A stretch of DNA of 64,000 nt from Desulfurococcaceae archaeon AG1. Lineage in GTDB: Archaea; Thermoproteota; Thermoprotei_A; Sulfolobales; AG1. The DNA is taken from contig BEWT01000015.1 of NCBI GenBank assembly GCA_003116855.1, positions 1 to 64,000 on the forward strand. Direction: 5' to 3'. This document shows, piece by piece, positions 26,335-36,328 of the stretch (positions are counted from its first letter, which is position 1; every line of letters starts with the position of its first letter). Position numbers and translations under genes: made by a program. The notes beneath the pieces were generated by a model, which saw only the letters and a list, made by a program, of their open reading frames with translations, was not told the DNA's origin and searched no databases.

Positions 26335-27615
26335 GTGTATGTAGAGACCTATGGGTGTACTCTCAACCAGGCTGACTCGATGATTATGAGGGGCTATTTA
26401 GAGGAGGCTGGTTTAGGCTTTACAGATTCCCCCGAGGATGCCGATGTTATTGTTATAAACACCTGTGTTGTTAGGAAGGATACTGAGGAGAAGATGATCA
26501 AGAGGATCTCTGAGATTGAGACCCTCTACTCAGGGTCTAAAAAGATCATTGTGGCTGGCTGTATGGTATCCTCGATGCCTGCCACTGTTAAGAAGATCGC
26601 TCCCAGCGCCTCTCTGATCACGCCCAGTAGTGTTGACAGGATCGTTGATGCTGTTACTTCGAGAGAGAGGGTTGAGTATCTCGGAGGCTTTAGGGCTGTT
26701 GATAGGATCCCTCTTCCTAGGGTGAGGGGTGTTATAGCCCCTATACCTATCTCTGAGGGTTGTTTAAGTGACTGCTCCTTCTGTATAACGAAGATCTCGA
26801 GGGGTAGTGTTAGGAGCTATCCCCCGAGGGTTATAGTGGATACGGTAAGGGATCTTGTGTCTAGGGGTTATAAGGAGATAGAGCTCGCTTCACAGGATTC
26901 GGCGGTATATGGGTTTGATCTTGGGAAGAGATTCCTGTTACCAGATCTTTTGAGGGAGATAGAGGAGAGGGTTGAGGGCGACTATATGCTTAGGGTTGGT
27001 ATGATGAACCCCCAGTGGTTATGGAAGATCTTTGACGATCTCGTGGAAGCTATGAAGAGCCCCAGGATCTACAAGTTCCTCCACATACCAGTCCAGAGCG
27101 GCGATAACAAGGTGCTGAGGATCATGAAGAGAGGCTATAGTGTTGAGGAGTTTGAGGAGATGGTTAAGGAGGTGAGGAGAAAGATACCAGAGATCACAAT
27201 AGCAACAGACATAATAGTAGGACACCCAGGAGAAGATGAAGAGGCATTCAAAAACACACTAGATCTGTTGGAAAGGGTTAGGTTCGACAGAGTCCACATA
27301 GCACAGTACAGCGTAAGACCCCTAACCGAGGCTGCAGCAATGCCCCAGGTTCCGGAACATATAAAGAAGAGAAGATCCACAGAGGTTCAGAAGGTGCAAG
27401 AGAAAATAGGATTAGAGATCCATAGGCAATATATAGGGAGCAGAGCAAGGGTCTTGGTAACAGAGAAAGGGTTTAGAGAGGGAACAGTAATAGCGAGGAC
27501 GATAAGCTATAGACAGGTAGTAATAAGAGGCGATATACCTCTGGGCAGCTATATCGATGTAGATATAGAGGATGCCACCTTCTTCGACCTAAGGGCTAGG
27601 CTCGATAGCCACTAG
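26335..27615 (+). CDS. tRNA methylthiotransferase (MiaB/MtaB family)
   Basis: 426 residues. Radical-SAM enzyme that adds a methylthio group to N6-threonylcarbamoyladenosine at tRNA position 37 (archaeal MtaB/CDKAL1 branch). UPF0004 domain cysteines at C8, C44 and C76; radical-SAM cluster cysteines C143, C147, C150 in EGCLSDCSFCI; a TRAM-like tail near 360-426. GTG is the chosen start since the first conserved residues YVETYGC follow it at once. Stands alone. Confidence 0.9.
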   Translation: MYVETYGCTLNQADSMIMRGYLEEAGLGFTDSPEDADVIVINTCVVRKDTEEKMIKRISEIETLYSGSKKIIVAGCMVSSMPATVKKIAPSASLITPSSVDRIVDAVTSRERVEYLGGFRAVDRIPLPRVRGVIAPIPISEGCLSDCSFCITKISRGSVRSYPPRVIVDTVRDLVSRGYKEIELASQDSAVYGFDLGKRFLLPDLLREIEERVEGDYMLRVGMMNPQWLWKIFDDLVEAMKSPRIYKFLHIPVQSGDNKVLRIMKRGYSVEEFEEMVKEVRRKIPEITIATDIIVGHPGEDEEAFKNTLDLLERVRFDRVHIAQYSVRPLTEAAAMPQVPEHIKKRRSTEVQKVQEKIGLEIHRQYIGSRARVLVTEKGFREGTVIARTISYRQVVIRGDIPLGSYIDVDIEDATFFDLRARLDSH

Positions 27616-27661
27616 GGATAAGGATATCTACACCAGGATTCTAGGGTGTATATAAACGTTA

Positions 27662-28552
27662 TTACTCGCTCCTAGATTTGAGGTTCTCGTATAGCTTTAT
27701 AAGTGAGTGCGTTCCCTTCTCTCCATACCCTATCCTTACTAGATCCTCATATAGCTTGTATGCCAGCTCTGTTGCTGGGAGTTTTGCGGATAGTTTTGAT
27801 GCTGTTTTCAAAGCATAGCCTAGATCTTTTTTGAGGTGGGCTGCTCTGAATCCTGGCTCTAGGTCTCCTTTCATTATCTTTGGCATGTAGTATTGGACTG
27901 TGAATGAGTTTGCTGCACCGCTTGAGAGGATCTGGTAGAGCTTCTCCTCATCTATCCCGGCTTTTCTGGCTAGGGCCATGGCTTCGGCTAGGGCTACCAT
28001 GTTTATTGCGACGACTATCTGGTTGAGTAGTTTCATAAGCTGTCCTGAGCCTACGTCGCCCACATATATTATTGTTCTACCCATGGCTCTCAATATTGGT
28101 TCAACCTTCTTGAAAACCTCATACTTACCCCCAACCATTATTGTTAATGTCCCCTCCCTAGCACCCTTATCTCCCCCTGTTACCGGTGCGTCTAGAAACT
28201 CGACCCCGTATTTTGATAGTCTCTCTGCGAAGCTTCTAGCATATTCTGGGGAGTTTGTACCCATGTCTATGAATATAAGCCCTGGTCTGGCTCCCTCAAC
28301 AACCCCTTCTCTTCCAAAGAGGATCTCCTCAACGTCGGGGCCGTCTGTAACCATTGCTATGACCACATCGCTTCTCTCAGCAACCTCTCTAGGGCTGTTT
28401 GCTATATAGGCTCCCAGGCTTCTTAGGGGTTCGGCCTTAGATCTAGTCCTATTATAGGCTGTTAACTGGTAGCCTGCTTTAAGGATATTCATGGACATGG
28501 GGAGCCCCATTATCCCTAGCCCTATAAACCCAACTCTCATCGAGACACCCAC
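27662..28552 (-). CDS. 3-hydroxyisobutyrate dehydrogenase family protein
   Basis: 296 residues. NAD(P)-binding GLGIMGLPMSMNILKAGY at the start, the FIDMGTNSPEYARSFAE and DAPVTGGDKGAREGTLTIMVGG substrate segments, and the catalytic Lys segment GSGQLMKLLNQ. The family covers 3-hydroxyisobutyrate, tartronate semialdehyde, succinic semialdehyde and glyoxylate reductases; the substrate cannot be chosen. Divergent from queE about 30 bases away. Confidence 0.9.
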   Translation of the reverse strand: MGVSMRVGFIGLGIMGLPMSMNILKAGYQLTAYNRTRSKAEPLRSLGAYIANSPREVAERSDVVIAMVTDGPDVEEILFGREGVVEGARPGLIFIDMGTNSPEYARSFAERLSKYGVEFLDAPVTGGDKGAREGTLTIMVGGKYEVFKKVEPILRAMGRTIIYVGDVGSGQLMKLLNQIVVAINMVALAEAMALARKAGIDEEKLYQILSSGAANSFTVQYYMPKIMKGDLEPGFRAAHLKKDLGYALKTASKLSAKLPATELAYKLYEDLVRIGYGEKGTHSLIKLYENLKSRSE

Positions 28553-28581
28553 TATCTATAATAGCTAGGATATATTTAGGA

Positions 28582-29337
28582 GTGCAAGTGACTAAGAATT
28601 GGGCAAAGGTGGCGGAGAGGCTCAAGGGCTATAGGTTTCTTAGATGCGGCTTGGGAGAGATAGCGGTTTCAGAGACTTTCAAATCATTCCAGGGCGAGGG
28701 TCCCTCGGCTGGGAGACCTGCTATCTTTCTAAGGCTTCAGGGGTGTAATCTCTCGTGTGTATGGTGCGATACTATAGATATATGGGTTAAGGGGCATGTA
28801 TATAGCTATGAGGATCTACTGGATCTCTGGGAGGCTAGGGGGTGGATAGATGATCTGCGTAATGATCACATGCTAGTTATGACCGGGGGAGAGCCTATGC
28901 TGAGGCAGAGAGAGATAGAAGGTCTCCTAAGGATCTTTGTTGAGAGATATAGATTCAAACCAAGGATAGAGGTTGAGACAAACGGAACCATACCTCCCTC
29001 ACAAGAGATAGAGAGATACGTGGATCAGTTTAACGTCTCGCCAAAGCTGAGCAACTCAGGCATGCCGAGAACCATTAGGTTTAGGAGAGACGTTCTGAGA
29101 AGATTTGTGGAGACCGGGAAGGCTATCTTCAAATTCGTCGTGGTTGGGGAGAGAGATATTGAGGAGGTTATGGAGTATATAGACGCTATACCAATCCCTC
29201 CCGAGAGGGTCTATCTAATGCCAGAATCGAAGACAAGGGAGGAGTATATGGATAGGCTGGGGATCGTTGAGGATCTGTGCAAAAAACACGGTTTCAAGCT
29301 ATCGCCCCGCCTCCACCTCCTCTATGGCTGGAGATAA
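28582..29337 (+). CDS. queE: 7-carboxy-7-deazaguanine synthase (QueE)
   Basis: 251 residues. Radical-SAM enzyme in the making of archaeosine/queuosine precursor preQ0. FKSFQGEGPSAGRPAIFLRL precedes the cluster motif C55, C59, C62 (CNLSCVWC), and TGGEPML and VSPKLSNSG follow. Length and order are typical. No queC or queD is adjacent. Confidence 0.93.
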   Translation: MQVTKNWAKVAERLKGYRFLRCGLGEIAVSETFKSFQGEGPSAGRPAIFLRLQGCNLSCVWCDTIDIWVKGHVYSYEDLLDLWEARGWIDDLRNDHMLVMTGGEPMLRQREIEGLLRIFVERYRFKPRIEVETNGTIPPSQEIERYVDQFNVSPKLSNSGMPRTIRFRRDVLRRFVETGKAIFKFVVVGERDIEEVMEYIDAIPIPPERVYLMPESKTREEYMDRLGIVEDLCKKHGFKLSPRLHLLYGWR

Positions 29338-29369
29338 AAACATGTCTGCCTTTTCTTCGAGGAAAAGAT

Positions 29370-30728
29370 CTATGTGAGTGTTAGTAGGGATGATAGCTCC
29401 TCAATATCGCTTATCGCATCTATGCTCCATACCTTCTTAGCTATCTCTCTCACGCGATCCTCATACCTAGCTCCGGCAAGCCTTAGGGCTTTGTTAAGAA
29501 CCTCTTCTCTCGATAGTGGGTTCTTGTAATGCCCCTTAGGATATATAACTGTCTCCTCGAATGTCCTGCCATCCTTAGTTCTTATCCTGACCCTGTTGGG
29601 GACGGCTTCTGGGTATAGCTTGTCGAATTCTTCGGAGACTTTTATCTTCATCCTCTTCATTAGTTTCCTAACATCCTCTCCGAGGATCTTCTCTTCTGAG
29701 AAGCTATCAACCCACATATATCCGTCGAGGAGTGTTCTAGCCACTATATATGGTAGGCTGTGGTCGGCTGTCTCTCTGGTTTTTGGATCCCATTTTTCAG
29801 GATCTTTCACTATTATTCTATAGGATACTGTGAATGTCTCAACCTCTATCTCCTCTATTTCTTCGGGGGATACTAGGGGTCTGAGCTTTAAGCAAGCCTC
29901 AACAGCAGACATGGCGTGATACTCTACGGGCCAGTTCTTAATAAGGGTTCTCAGTATATTCTCTGAACCCTTCCCACCGAATTCGAGATCGAAGGGTTGT
30001 TTAGAGATAACGTTGAAGAATCCATATTCTCCTTCGAATACTGGTGAGGGGCCTGTGACTCCTTCTGAGGCTAGGAGGGCTGCGAAAACCCCCTTCTTGG
30101 CTGAGTTAGCCGCTGTCATCCCCTTCCACATGCTTAGCTCTCCAGATCTTGTCTGTCTAAGCGATACAGACTCGTTGACAGCTAGATTAATGGCATGGTA
30201 GATCTTTTCAACAGGTAGACCCATAGCCTTGGAAGCTCCTGCAGCAGCACCTATAGCTATATAGGCAACATGATCAACACCAACGCCTCTGACAGAAAAG
30301 GCATCTCCAAGCCTTGTAGCAATCTCATAGGCAGCAACGATACCAAGGATCAGCTCCTTCCCCCCACCACCAAGATCCTCAAGGACAGCTGCAACAGCAG
30401 GGATCATATCGCTGGGATGCATAGCCTCCTTAGAGAGATAGGTATCGTTGAAATCGAGATACCTAACACCAACACCATTGGCAAAGGTAGCCATTTCAGG
30501 AGAGCTGGCAATACCCTCCCACCAAACACTAGAACCCCTAGATCTAGGTGCAACCCTTGAGGCAAGCCTCCTAGCAGCTCTATAGGGGAACGCGTCGAGA
30601 GCCCCTAGGGAGACCGCTATAGAATCGAGAATCCTCTTCTTAGCCTCCTCAACAGCCTCTCCAGACAGATCCTTATAATCTATAGAACTAACATACTCAG
30701 CAATCCTCCACGCAAGATCTCTTGGCAT
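29370..30728 (-). CDS. MmgE/PrpD family protein
   Basis: 452 residues; family members dehydrate 2-methylcitrate or decarboxylate cis-aconitate. Characteristic segments: RYLDFNDTY followed by HPSDMIPAVAAVLED, then WKGMTAANSAKKGVFAALLA, and YHAMSAVEA. In archaea such genes often have no methylcitrate-cycle neighbours, as here, so the substrate is uncertain. Convergent with queE with about 30 bases between stops. Confidence 0.88.
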   Translation of the reverse strand: MPRDLAWRIAEYVSSIDYKDLSGEAVEEAKKRILDSIAVSLGALDAFPYRAARRLASRVAPRSRGSSVWWEGIASSPEMATFANGVGVRYLDFNDTYLSKEAMHPSDMIPAVAAVLEDLGGGGKELILGIVAAYEIATRLGDAFSVRGVGVDHVAYIAIGAAAGASKAMGLPVEKIYHAINLAVNESVSLRQTRSGELSMWKGMTAANSAKKGVFAALLASEGVTGPSPVFEGEYGFFNVISKQPFDLEFGGKGSENILRTLIKNWPVEYHAMSAVEACLKLRPLVSPEEIEEIEVETFTVSYRIIVKDPEKWDPKTRETADHSLPYIVARTLLDGYMWVDSFSEEKILGEDVRKLMKRMKIKVSEEFDKLYPEAVPNRVRIRTKDGRTFEETVIYPKGHYKNPLSREEVLNKALRLAGARYEDRVREIAKKVWSIDAISDIEELSSLLTLT

Positions 30729-30901
30729 AATAAAAACCCCAAGAACTATTCGTTAATAGAAATAAAGCCTTTCAGCAAAGCGAGAACCACGCTATAGACG
30801 AGCTACCAGCTCACGTGATTCGATAAAATAGATGTTTCTAGAATATGCTAGGCTGTTTAAGGACGGTCGTGATCTAAAATAGACCTAAATCACTATATTA
30901 A

Positions 30902-31792
30902 ATGGGTGGCAGGATGAGCCGGTCTCTCGGGTTTTTCCTTGCTCTCAGGCCTTGGAGTTTCCCGATGACCATAGCTGCTATAACTGCTGGTTCTCTCTAT
31001 GCCTATGGTGTTACGGGATCTTTTGATATAACTATATATTTATTAACGCTGGCAGGTGCTGTGGCTCTCCATGCCTTTGTAAATATAACTAATGATTATT
31101 TCGATACACTCTATGGTGTTGATAGGCCTGGTGCTCCTACTACTAGGTATAGACCCCACCCTATTGTGAGTGGTCTTCTAACCCCTTCCCAGACCCTCAT
31201 AGCCTCTGCTGTGATCTTTGCAATAGCTCTTTCTAGTGGCATTGCGCTCACTCTGATCGATAGGTGGCTCTCTATACCTCTGGGGCTTTTGGGTGCTTTG
31301 GTTGCTCTCGAGTATACTGCTCCTCCTGCTAGGTTTAAGTATAGGGGGTTGGGGGAGCTAGGGGTTTTCGCTATGTGGGGGCCTTTGATGCATCTCGGGG
31401 CTTTCTATACCCAGACAGGTCTTATAGATCTAAGACCCATAGCTATATCGATACCTATAGGCTCTCTAGTAGCATCGGTGCTTGTTATAGACTCTATAAG
31501 GGATTACGAGTTCGATAGATCCTCTGGGATAAGGACATTAACAGTTATTATTGGTAAGGAAAAGGCTTTCAAACTATATATAGCGCTAATAGCCCTAGCA
31601 TACATAGCACCACCAGCACTAGCATTAGCAGGAGTGGCAAGACCATGGATACTTGCAGCACTAGTAACACTCCCAAGAGCCCTCCAGCTAGTTAGATGGT
31701 TCTCAAAAGAAGTCCCAGATACTGCTGCGCCCTTCACAGCACAGCTAACAATAATCTATGGTATTATATACTCAGTATCGCTAGCTATATAG
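30902..31792 (+). CDS. UbiA-family prenyltransferase
   Basis: 296 residues with eight or nine membrane helices. The first Asp-rich motif is NDYFDTLYGVD, and the second is DSIRDYEFDRSSG, both binding Mg-prenyl-diphosphate. Matches the MenA/1,4-dihydroxy-2-naphthoate or quinone-type group more than geranylgeranylglyceryl-phosphate synthase. It could attach a prenyl tail to a quinone for respiration alongside the sulfocyanin. Stands alone. Confidence 0.87.
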   Translation: MGGRMSRSLGFFLALRPWSFPMTIAAITAGSLYAYGVTGSFDITIYLLTLAGAVALHAFVNITNDYFDTLYGVDRPGAPTTRYRPHPIVSGLLTPSQTLIASAVIFAIALSSGIALTLIDRWLSIPLGLLGALVALEYTAPPARFKYRGLGELGVFAMWGPLMHLGAFYTQTGLIDLRPIAISIPIGSLVASVLVIDSIRDYEFDRSSGIRTLTVIIGKEKAFKLYIALIALAYIAPPALALAGVARPWILAALVTLPRALQLVRWFSKEVPDTAAPFTAQLTIIYGIIYSVSLAI

Positions 31793-31979
31793 AAACCCAA
31801 TCCAGATGCTCAGATCTAAGAAGATCTGTGAGAAGCTAGTATAGGCTATTTTTTATATTACGTGGGGAGAAGGTTTGGTTATCCTAACTAAGATCTAATT
31901 GTAATATCATTGTATCCAAGAAAAGCCCTATGAGCTAAATATGTTAATAATCCTTACACACCCAAGATATGGTGTCTCC

Positions 31980-32390
31980 ATGAAGGTCTACTTGGAGGAG
32001 TTCTTTGTAAGAACTAGTAAGAGGTTTCAGGTGGTTAAGATCACTGAGAGGGTTGAGAAAGCAGTCTCGAAGAGCGGTGTGAGTGAGGGTATATGTGCTG
32101 TGTTCACACCACATGCTACAGCAGCACTTATAGTTAACGAGTACGAGCCTAGAATAGCTGAGGACTATATAAAATGGGTCGAAGAGGTCTTCAGACCAGG
32201 TGGTGGGTGGAGACACGATGAGATCGATTCCAACGCCCACGCCCACATAGCTTCGAGCATGATAGGGTCCGGGAGATTCATACCAGTGAGCAAAGGTTCT
32301 CTAGTGAGGGGAATGTGGCAGGAAATCATGCTGCTTGAGCTAGACGGGCCGAGGGAGAGGAGGGTTGTTGTACAAGTGTTAGGGGTCTAG
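31980..32390 (+). CDS. YjbQ/UPF0047 family protein
   Basis: About 137 residues from MKVYLEEFFVRTSKRFQ. Conserved HATAALIVNEYEPR and HDEIDSNAHAHIASSMIGS and the ending GTWQEI-like MWQEIMLLELDGPRERRVVVQ identify the family. YjbQ proteins have weak thiamine-phosphate-synthase activity and a conserved metal-site-like His cluster; true role unsettled. An earlier in-frame Met at 31941 is less likely because the family begins at the strand chosen here. Confidence 0.88.
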   Translation: MKVYLEEFFVRTSKRFQVVKITERVEKAVSKSGVSEGICAVFTPHATAALIVNEYEPRIAEDYIKWVEEVFRPGGGWRHDEIDSNAHAHIASSMIGSGRFIPVSKGSLVRGMWQEIMLLELDGPRERRVVVQVLGV

Positions 32391-32865
32391 ATGGATCTTA
32401 CCATAGGGATCTTTCCCCTCACGATATAGGTGGAGAATAGCATCGCTGGGGGCGCTGTAAAAGACCTAGGATAAGCTATAAGTCTGTGATGAGATCTTCT
32501 TGATAACGAGACAATATAGTTGATGTAAAGGTGTAGGGGTGTGAGAGTGCCTCATACGTGGAGAGGCTGATCTTAGTGTTTTTATTTTACTAATATGAAA
32601 CGAGATCCATGTATATTTTAAGAGGATCTCTCTGGGTTTGGCTCAGCGTCTTCCTTCAAGGGGTTCGCACCCTCGTAATCCCGTACCTTGCTCATTACGC
32701 CCAAAGATCCTTTTAATATCCTTAGGATCTTCACTAATCTTATGCGGATTCCGTTGTTCGAGACCCTTAATACTGTTCGATCTAGCGTTTCTAGCTATCC
32801 GTTTCAAGCAGAGGTCTTGGTGTGCGAGAGTCGAGAAAGCAAAGCCTTCCGGATATCCGGGTATA
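32391..32865. other. 475-base gap between YjbQ and the kinase
   Basis: No gene recognised. Minus-strand frames here carry a few open stretches, but none has a family resemblance or sensible start. A GTGATGA at 32486-32492 was examined as an sRNA box and rejected. Confidence 0.4.
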
Positions 32866-33840
32866 TTAGTGCCATGTACACGTCCTGATCAGGTTTTTAA
32901 TGGTATTTTCATCCAGTTCTCTTATTATTAGCTTGAGCATGATTAATGCTGAGGCGCATGATTCGCGGATCCTCTGATCCCCTATAACTACAGATCTGCC
33001 GATCATCCTGCCCACTTCCATCTCTAGAAGGTCTTTAAGCACGGCTTTGTTGGCTCTATATATAGATCCTGTGAGGGAGATCGGTATTTCGGGGCATTCA
33101 AGCTTCTTAAGGATCGTGGTTATCGAGAGAGCAACTTCTCTAACCTCCTCGCCTATGATCTCTACTGCCACAGGATCTCCTTCCGTGTATGCCTTGAACA
33201 CGTAGGGTGCGAAGGAGGCTATCAAACCCTTAGGATCTTCTGAGGAATAGATTTTAGACACAAGCTGGTGAACATCTGAGACATTATAGTGCTGGAAGGA
33301 ATATGTTGTTAATATCGTCTTGCCGATCCTTCCATCAAGAGATTTAACAACCATTGAGAGAGCCCTGGCCCCTATACTGTAGGCTCCCCCGCGATCATCG
33401 ATCAGATGGCCCCAACCCCCAACCCTCCAGCTCCTCCCACCACATACTCCGTAGAAGTTACTCCCGGTTCCCAGGATTCCTATAACACCATCTCCCAGCA
33501 GGTGTGCTGAAGCGTGCGCCGCTCTAATATCCTCAAACACCTCAACCCTTGTCTCTAGATCAAGCATTTTGGCGAGCTCTCTCTTTATATGCTCATCCCA
33601 CAAACCCTCCAGATACCCCGCCATCCCAATGCCTACACACACGATCCTTTCTCTAGGGATTTTCTCAAGAGTCCTGGCTAGTGCTTTTGAGAGGTTTTTC
33701 AGAGACCTCTCCAGGCCTATTGAGGCGGGGTTTCCAGGCCTATCATCTCTGAAGATCTCTATCAATATTCCATCTAGATTTACTACTGCTATCTCGATCT
33801 TGCTTGCCCCAGAGTCTATTCCCAGCACAATGTCCTTCAA
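32866..33840 (-). CDS. BadF/BadG/BcrA-type ATPase, probable sugar kinase
   Basis: 324 residues of the ASKHA fold. Phosphate-1 LGIDSGASKIEIAVVN at the start, GIGMAGYLEGLW, phosphate-2 GILGTGSNFYGV, and GGWGHLIDDRGGAYSIGARAL. This set is shared by N-acetylglucosamine kinases and activator ATPases of dehydratases; the GSN/GGWG segment favours the GlcNAc-kinase side. Its start overlaps the stop of the broken synthase-like frame by four bases. Last gene of a minus-strand set that starts at 36328 with a sodium symporter. Confidence 0.85.
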   Translation of the reverse strand: MKDIVLGIDSGASKIEIAVVNLDGILIEIFRDDRPGNPASIGLERSLKNLSKALARTLEKIPRERIVCVGIGMAGYLEGLWDEHIKRELAKMLDLETRVEVFEDIRAAHASAHLLGDGVIGILGTGSNFYGVCGGRSWRVGGWGHLIDDRGGAYSIGARALSMVVKSLDGRIGKTILTTYSFQHYNVSDVHQLVSKIYSSEDPKGLIASFAPYVFKAYTEGDPVAVEIIGEEVREVALSITTILKKLECPEIPISLTGSIYRANKAVLKDLLEMEVGRMIGRSVVIGDQRIRESCASALIMLKLIIRELDENTIKNLIRTCTWH

Positions 33841-34734
33841 GCCGTTTCCCCGCGATAGATCATGTTTCTCAGATCCTCTAAAGAGATCTCTTTGAGTGTT
33901 TCATAACCTGTGCACTTACCCTCAAGCCATCCTTCTAAATACTTAGATGTATAGTGATCATCTCTTAGATGAGGATACATGTTATAGATCCTATCGATCT
34001 CCTCAACCCGTCCTGACGAAAGATCTTCTTCAAGATCTAGAACTCTTACCTCCTCAACAAACCCAGACCTCATCAGCACCTCGAGAATCTCTGCAATGCA
34101 ACCCTTAAAATTATGATCTGCGTCGAAGATAGCTTTATTAACATCGGTGATCTGTGTGTTGAGTATCATGAGCTCGATCGGTTCGGTATGGAGTCCCTCT
34201 TACTCTTGATATTCTTCACAAACCTGAAGATCTCCACGGATCTCCTGGCCTAGAAGACCCGGTGTCCTAGCAGCCCCCCAACGATCTCGAGCTCTACATC
34301 CCTCCCTGAGCTATCTCTAAAGCGGAATACTGTTAAGAGATCGATTATAATGTTATCATCATTACCAGTGTATAGAGCCACATCCTCCCTCCCAGCATCA
34401 GCGATAGCCCTTGCAACCTCGATGGTGTGGTATCTGTTAAATGGTGCTGTCTTTATAGCCACAAGGTTCTCGATCTCCTCAGCAAACCTCTTCCAGAACC
34501 TATATCCTAGTATGCCTCCTACAGCGGGTTGGAGATAGAATCCAAATATCGGGATCTCCTTCGCAACGGTTTCGCATGCTCTAGGATCATGTCTTCAGAG
34601 TATCCCTTAAGCATGTGAAAGCTTAAAAGTCCTGCGTGATAGTCTAGATCCCATACTGTTCTAGCCTCCCTCACAGCCTGTGCTGTGCTCCCCACAATCC
34701 CGCCAAAGATCTCTAATAAGGGGTTAAACTCCTC
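33837..34734 (-). pseudogene. frameshifted dihydrodipicolinate-synthase-like gene (DUF993 type)
   Basis: Pieces in different frames line up as one protein: a first part with DLDYHAGLLSFHMLKGY, then, after a shift near 34580, ACETVAKEIPIFGFYLQPAV, VAIKTAPFNRYHTIEVARAI and ALYTGNDDNIIIDLLTVF up to GGLLGH, then a stop near 34250, and finally the intact 110-residue end QITDVNKAIFDADHNFKGCI with YPHLRDDHY. This is the order in DapA/NanA-superfamily DUF993 aldolases. At least two or three changes of frame plus an absent N-terminal third (the symporter gene ends at 34755) make it a pseudogene. Its 3-prime end still overlaps the kinase start. Confidence 0.82.
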
Positions 34735-34754
34735 GGTCTATGTGGTGTGGTGCG

Positions 34755-36146
34755 TTAGTTGCTTTTCGTTTTTTTCCTTGCATATATTATGAGTGCGATT
34801 ATTGATGTTATTAAGAGGGATGATATAGATGCATAGTCCAGTGGGTGGGGGTATGCGGTGTTCCTGAGTATGAAGAGAATTATATATGTTATGAATCCTG
34901 TTAGTGTGAGCAACGACACCTCCTTTCCCGAGGGTTTTTCGAAGAGCGTTAGCATGATGATCGGTACGAGGTATAGCAGTGCTGCTGAGCTGGCTACAGC
35001 AAGGATCACGACTGGTGCTACTGTGTAGTATGAGAAGATGCCTAGCGCAAGTATAATACCTAGGACTGAGTATCTCCCCACTCTAACGCTCGTCCTACCA
35101 AGGATATCAACACTTATCACGGATGACAGCGTGAGTAATATCGAGTCTAAAGTGGATAACGCTGCAACCCACACAGTTAGGGCTAGGGCTAGAGCCATCC
35201 ATTCGGGTAGAACGTTGACCATGAGGTAGGGGGTTATCTGGTTAGGATCCCGTAGATCTACTCTCACAATTCCTGAGGCTCCTAACCCTGCTATTACCAT
35301 GAGGAGTGTGAGGGTAAACCCGGCTATGAGGAACATGAGAATCCCTCTAGACAGCTCAGATCTATCCTTAGCCATATAGATTCTCTGGAGAACCTGGGGA
35401 TTTGTTATTGAGAAGAAGATCCATGGGAGTGTTAGTGATACAAACCTCTCCAAGCTCCAATAACCAAAGCCTCCTGGGAGTGTATGGAGCTGTGGTTGTG
35501 ACGATGCCAGCCCTGGGGCTAGGTATGCTGCAAAGAGGAATGCTATGGTGAGGAAGAATGATCCCTGAAGTATATCTGTATACATAACCCCTCTCAAACC
35601 ACCATAAAATACATATATAAAGACCGTCACAAGGGTTGCGAGGATCGCTATCTCTCTCGGAAGCCCTAGGAAGCTCAGTACCACAGCAGGCCCTATGATC
35701 TGAACACTCATATATGGTATCATGAAGCCTAGATATGTTAATGAGACAATATATCTAGCAGCCCTCGAACCATTTTCAGCATAGATAAGCTGTGTAGGGG
35801 TTATTAAGTTCAGAGATCTCGCCTTCTCAAGGATCCTGGGTGCGAGGAGGCTTAGAAGCGCTGCAGTCCCCATTAGATATATAAGCTCGAAACCAAGGGT
35901 TCCTACACCATAGAGGTATGTGAACCCCACTAGCCCGACGAACATGAACGCGCTATATGTTGTTGCAAAGTATGTGAAGAAAAAGTGGATCTTACTAAGA
36001 GTCCTACCGGCTAAATAATACTCTTCAACAGACCTCAGAGCACCTCTCCTCCTCGCAACCTCGCCTAACAATATACTTGCAAGCATGAATGCTGAGAAGA
36101 AGGCTATTAGCGGGAGGTAAAGCTCCCCACCGCTCATGGGGATCAC
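34755..36146 (-). CDS. sodium:solute symporter family transporter
   Basis: 463 residues, about 13 membrane helices. SSS-family marks: YYLAGRTLSKIHFFFTYFATTYSAFMF near the N-terminus, GLRGVMYTDILQGSFF in the middle, and TLSSVISVDILGR. Members import sialic acid, sugars, pantothenate, proline or carboxylates with Na+ or H+. Its start overlaps the small upstream gene by four bases. Operon context with a BadF-type kinase and the broken aldolase suggests a sugar or sugar acid; ligand not proven. Confidence 0.9.
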   Translation of the reverse strand: MIPMSGGELYLPLIAFFSAFMLASILLGEVARRRGALRSVEEYYLAGRTLSKIHFFFTYFATTYSAFMFVGLVGFTYLYGVGTLGFELIYLMGTAALLSLLAPRILEKARSLNLITPTQLIYAENGSRAARYIVSLTYLGFMIPYMSVQIIGPAVVLSFLGLPREIAILATLVTVFIYVFYGGLRGVMYTDILQGSFFLTIAFLFAAYLAPGLASSQPQLHTLPGGFGYWSLERFVSLTLPWIFFSITNPQVLQRIYMAKDRSELSRGILMFLIAGFTLTLLMVIAGLGASGIVRVDLRDPNQITPYLMVNVLPEWMALALALTVWVAALSTLDSILLTLSSVISVDILGRTSVRVGRYSVLGIILALGIFSYYTVAPVVILAVASSAALLYLVPIIMLTLFEKPSGKEVSLLTLTGFITYIILFILRNTAYPHPLDYASISSLLITSIIALIIYARKKTKSN

Positions 36147-36328
36147 CTCCTAAGTGCTAGATAAGCCAGCAGTATGGAGATAACTGCTGCAAGAGACCAA
36201 AAAGTGAAGAGCACATAGGGCGGTGGCGAGCTTAGAAGCGTGTAGGGTATTATGAAGGATGCTAGTATCAATGCTACAAATAAGATAGCATAGACCCCTT
36301 TATCAGAAACCCTGGAGCGTCTAAACAC
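36143..36328 (-). CDS. small membrane partner of SSS transporter (DUF3311-like)
   Basis: 61 residues with two membrane helices (about 10-32 and 36-58) and basic ends. A small two-helix protein immediately upstream of, and overlapping by four bases, an SSS symporter is the usual DUF3311/YhdT-like arrangement. The exact sub-family is not proven by sequence, but coupling and topology support it. Confidence 0.7.
   Translation of the reverse strand: MFRRSRVSDKGVYAILFVALILASFIIPYTLLSSPPPYVLFTFWSLAAVISILLAYLALRR

Noticed and set aside
32486-32538. Possible second C/D-box sRNA (GTGATGA at 32486)
   Set aside because: The D-prime and D boxes do not match and the spacing is wrong; the nearest CTGA is too far away.
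32655-32690. GGGGTTCGCACCC as a tRNA T-arm
   Set aside because: No acceptor or anticodon stem can be formed around it.
32640-32865. Minus-strand open stretch downstream of the kinase stop as an extension or small gene
   Set aside because: No start codon, no recognisable family and short length.
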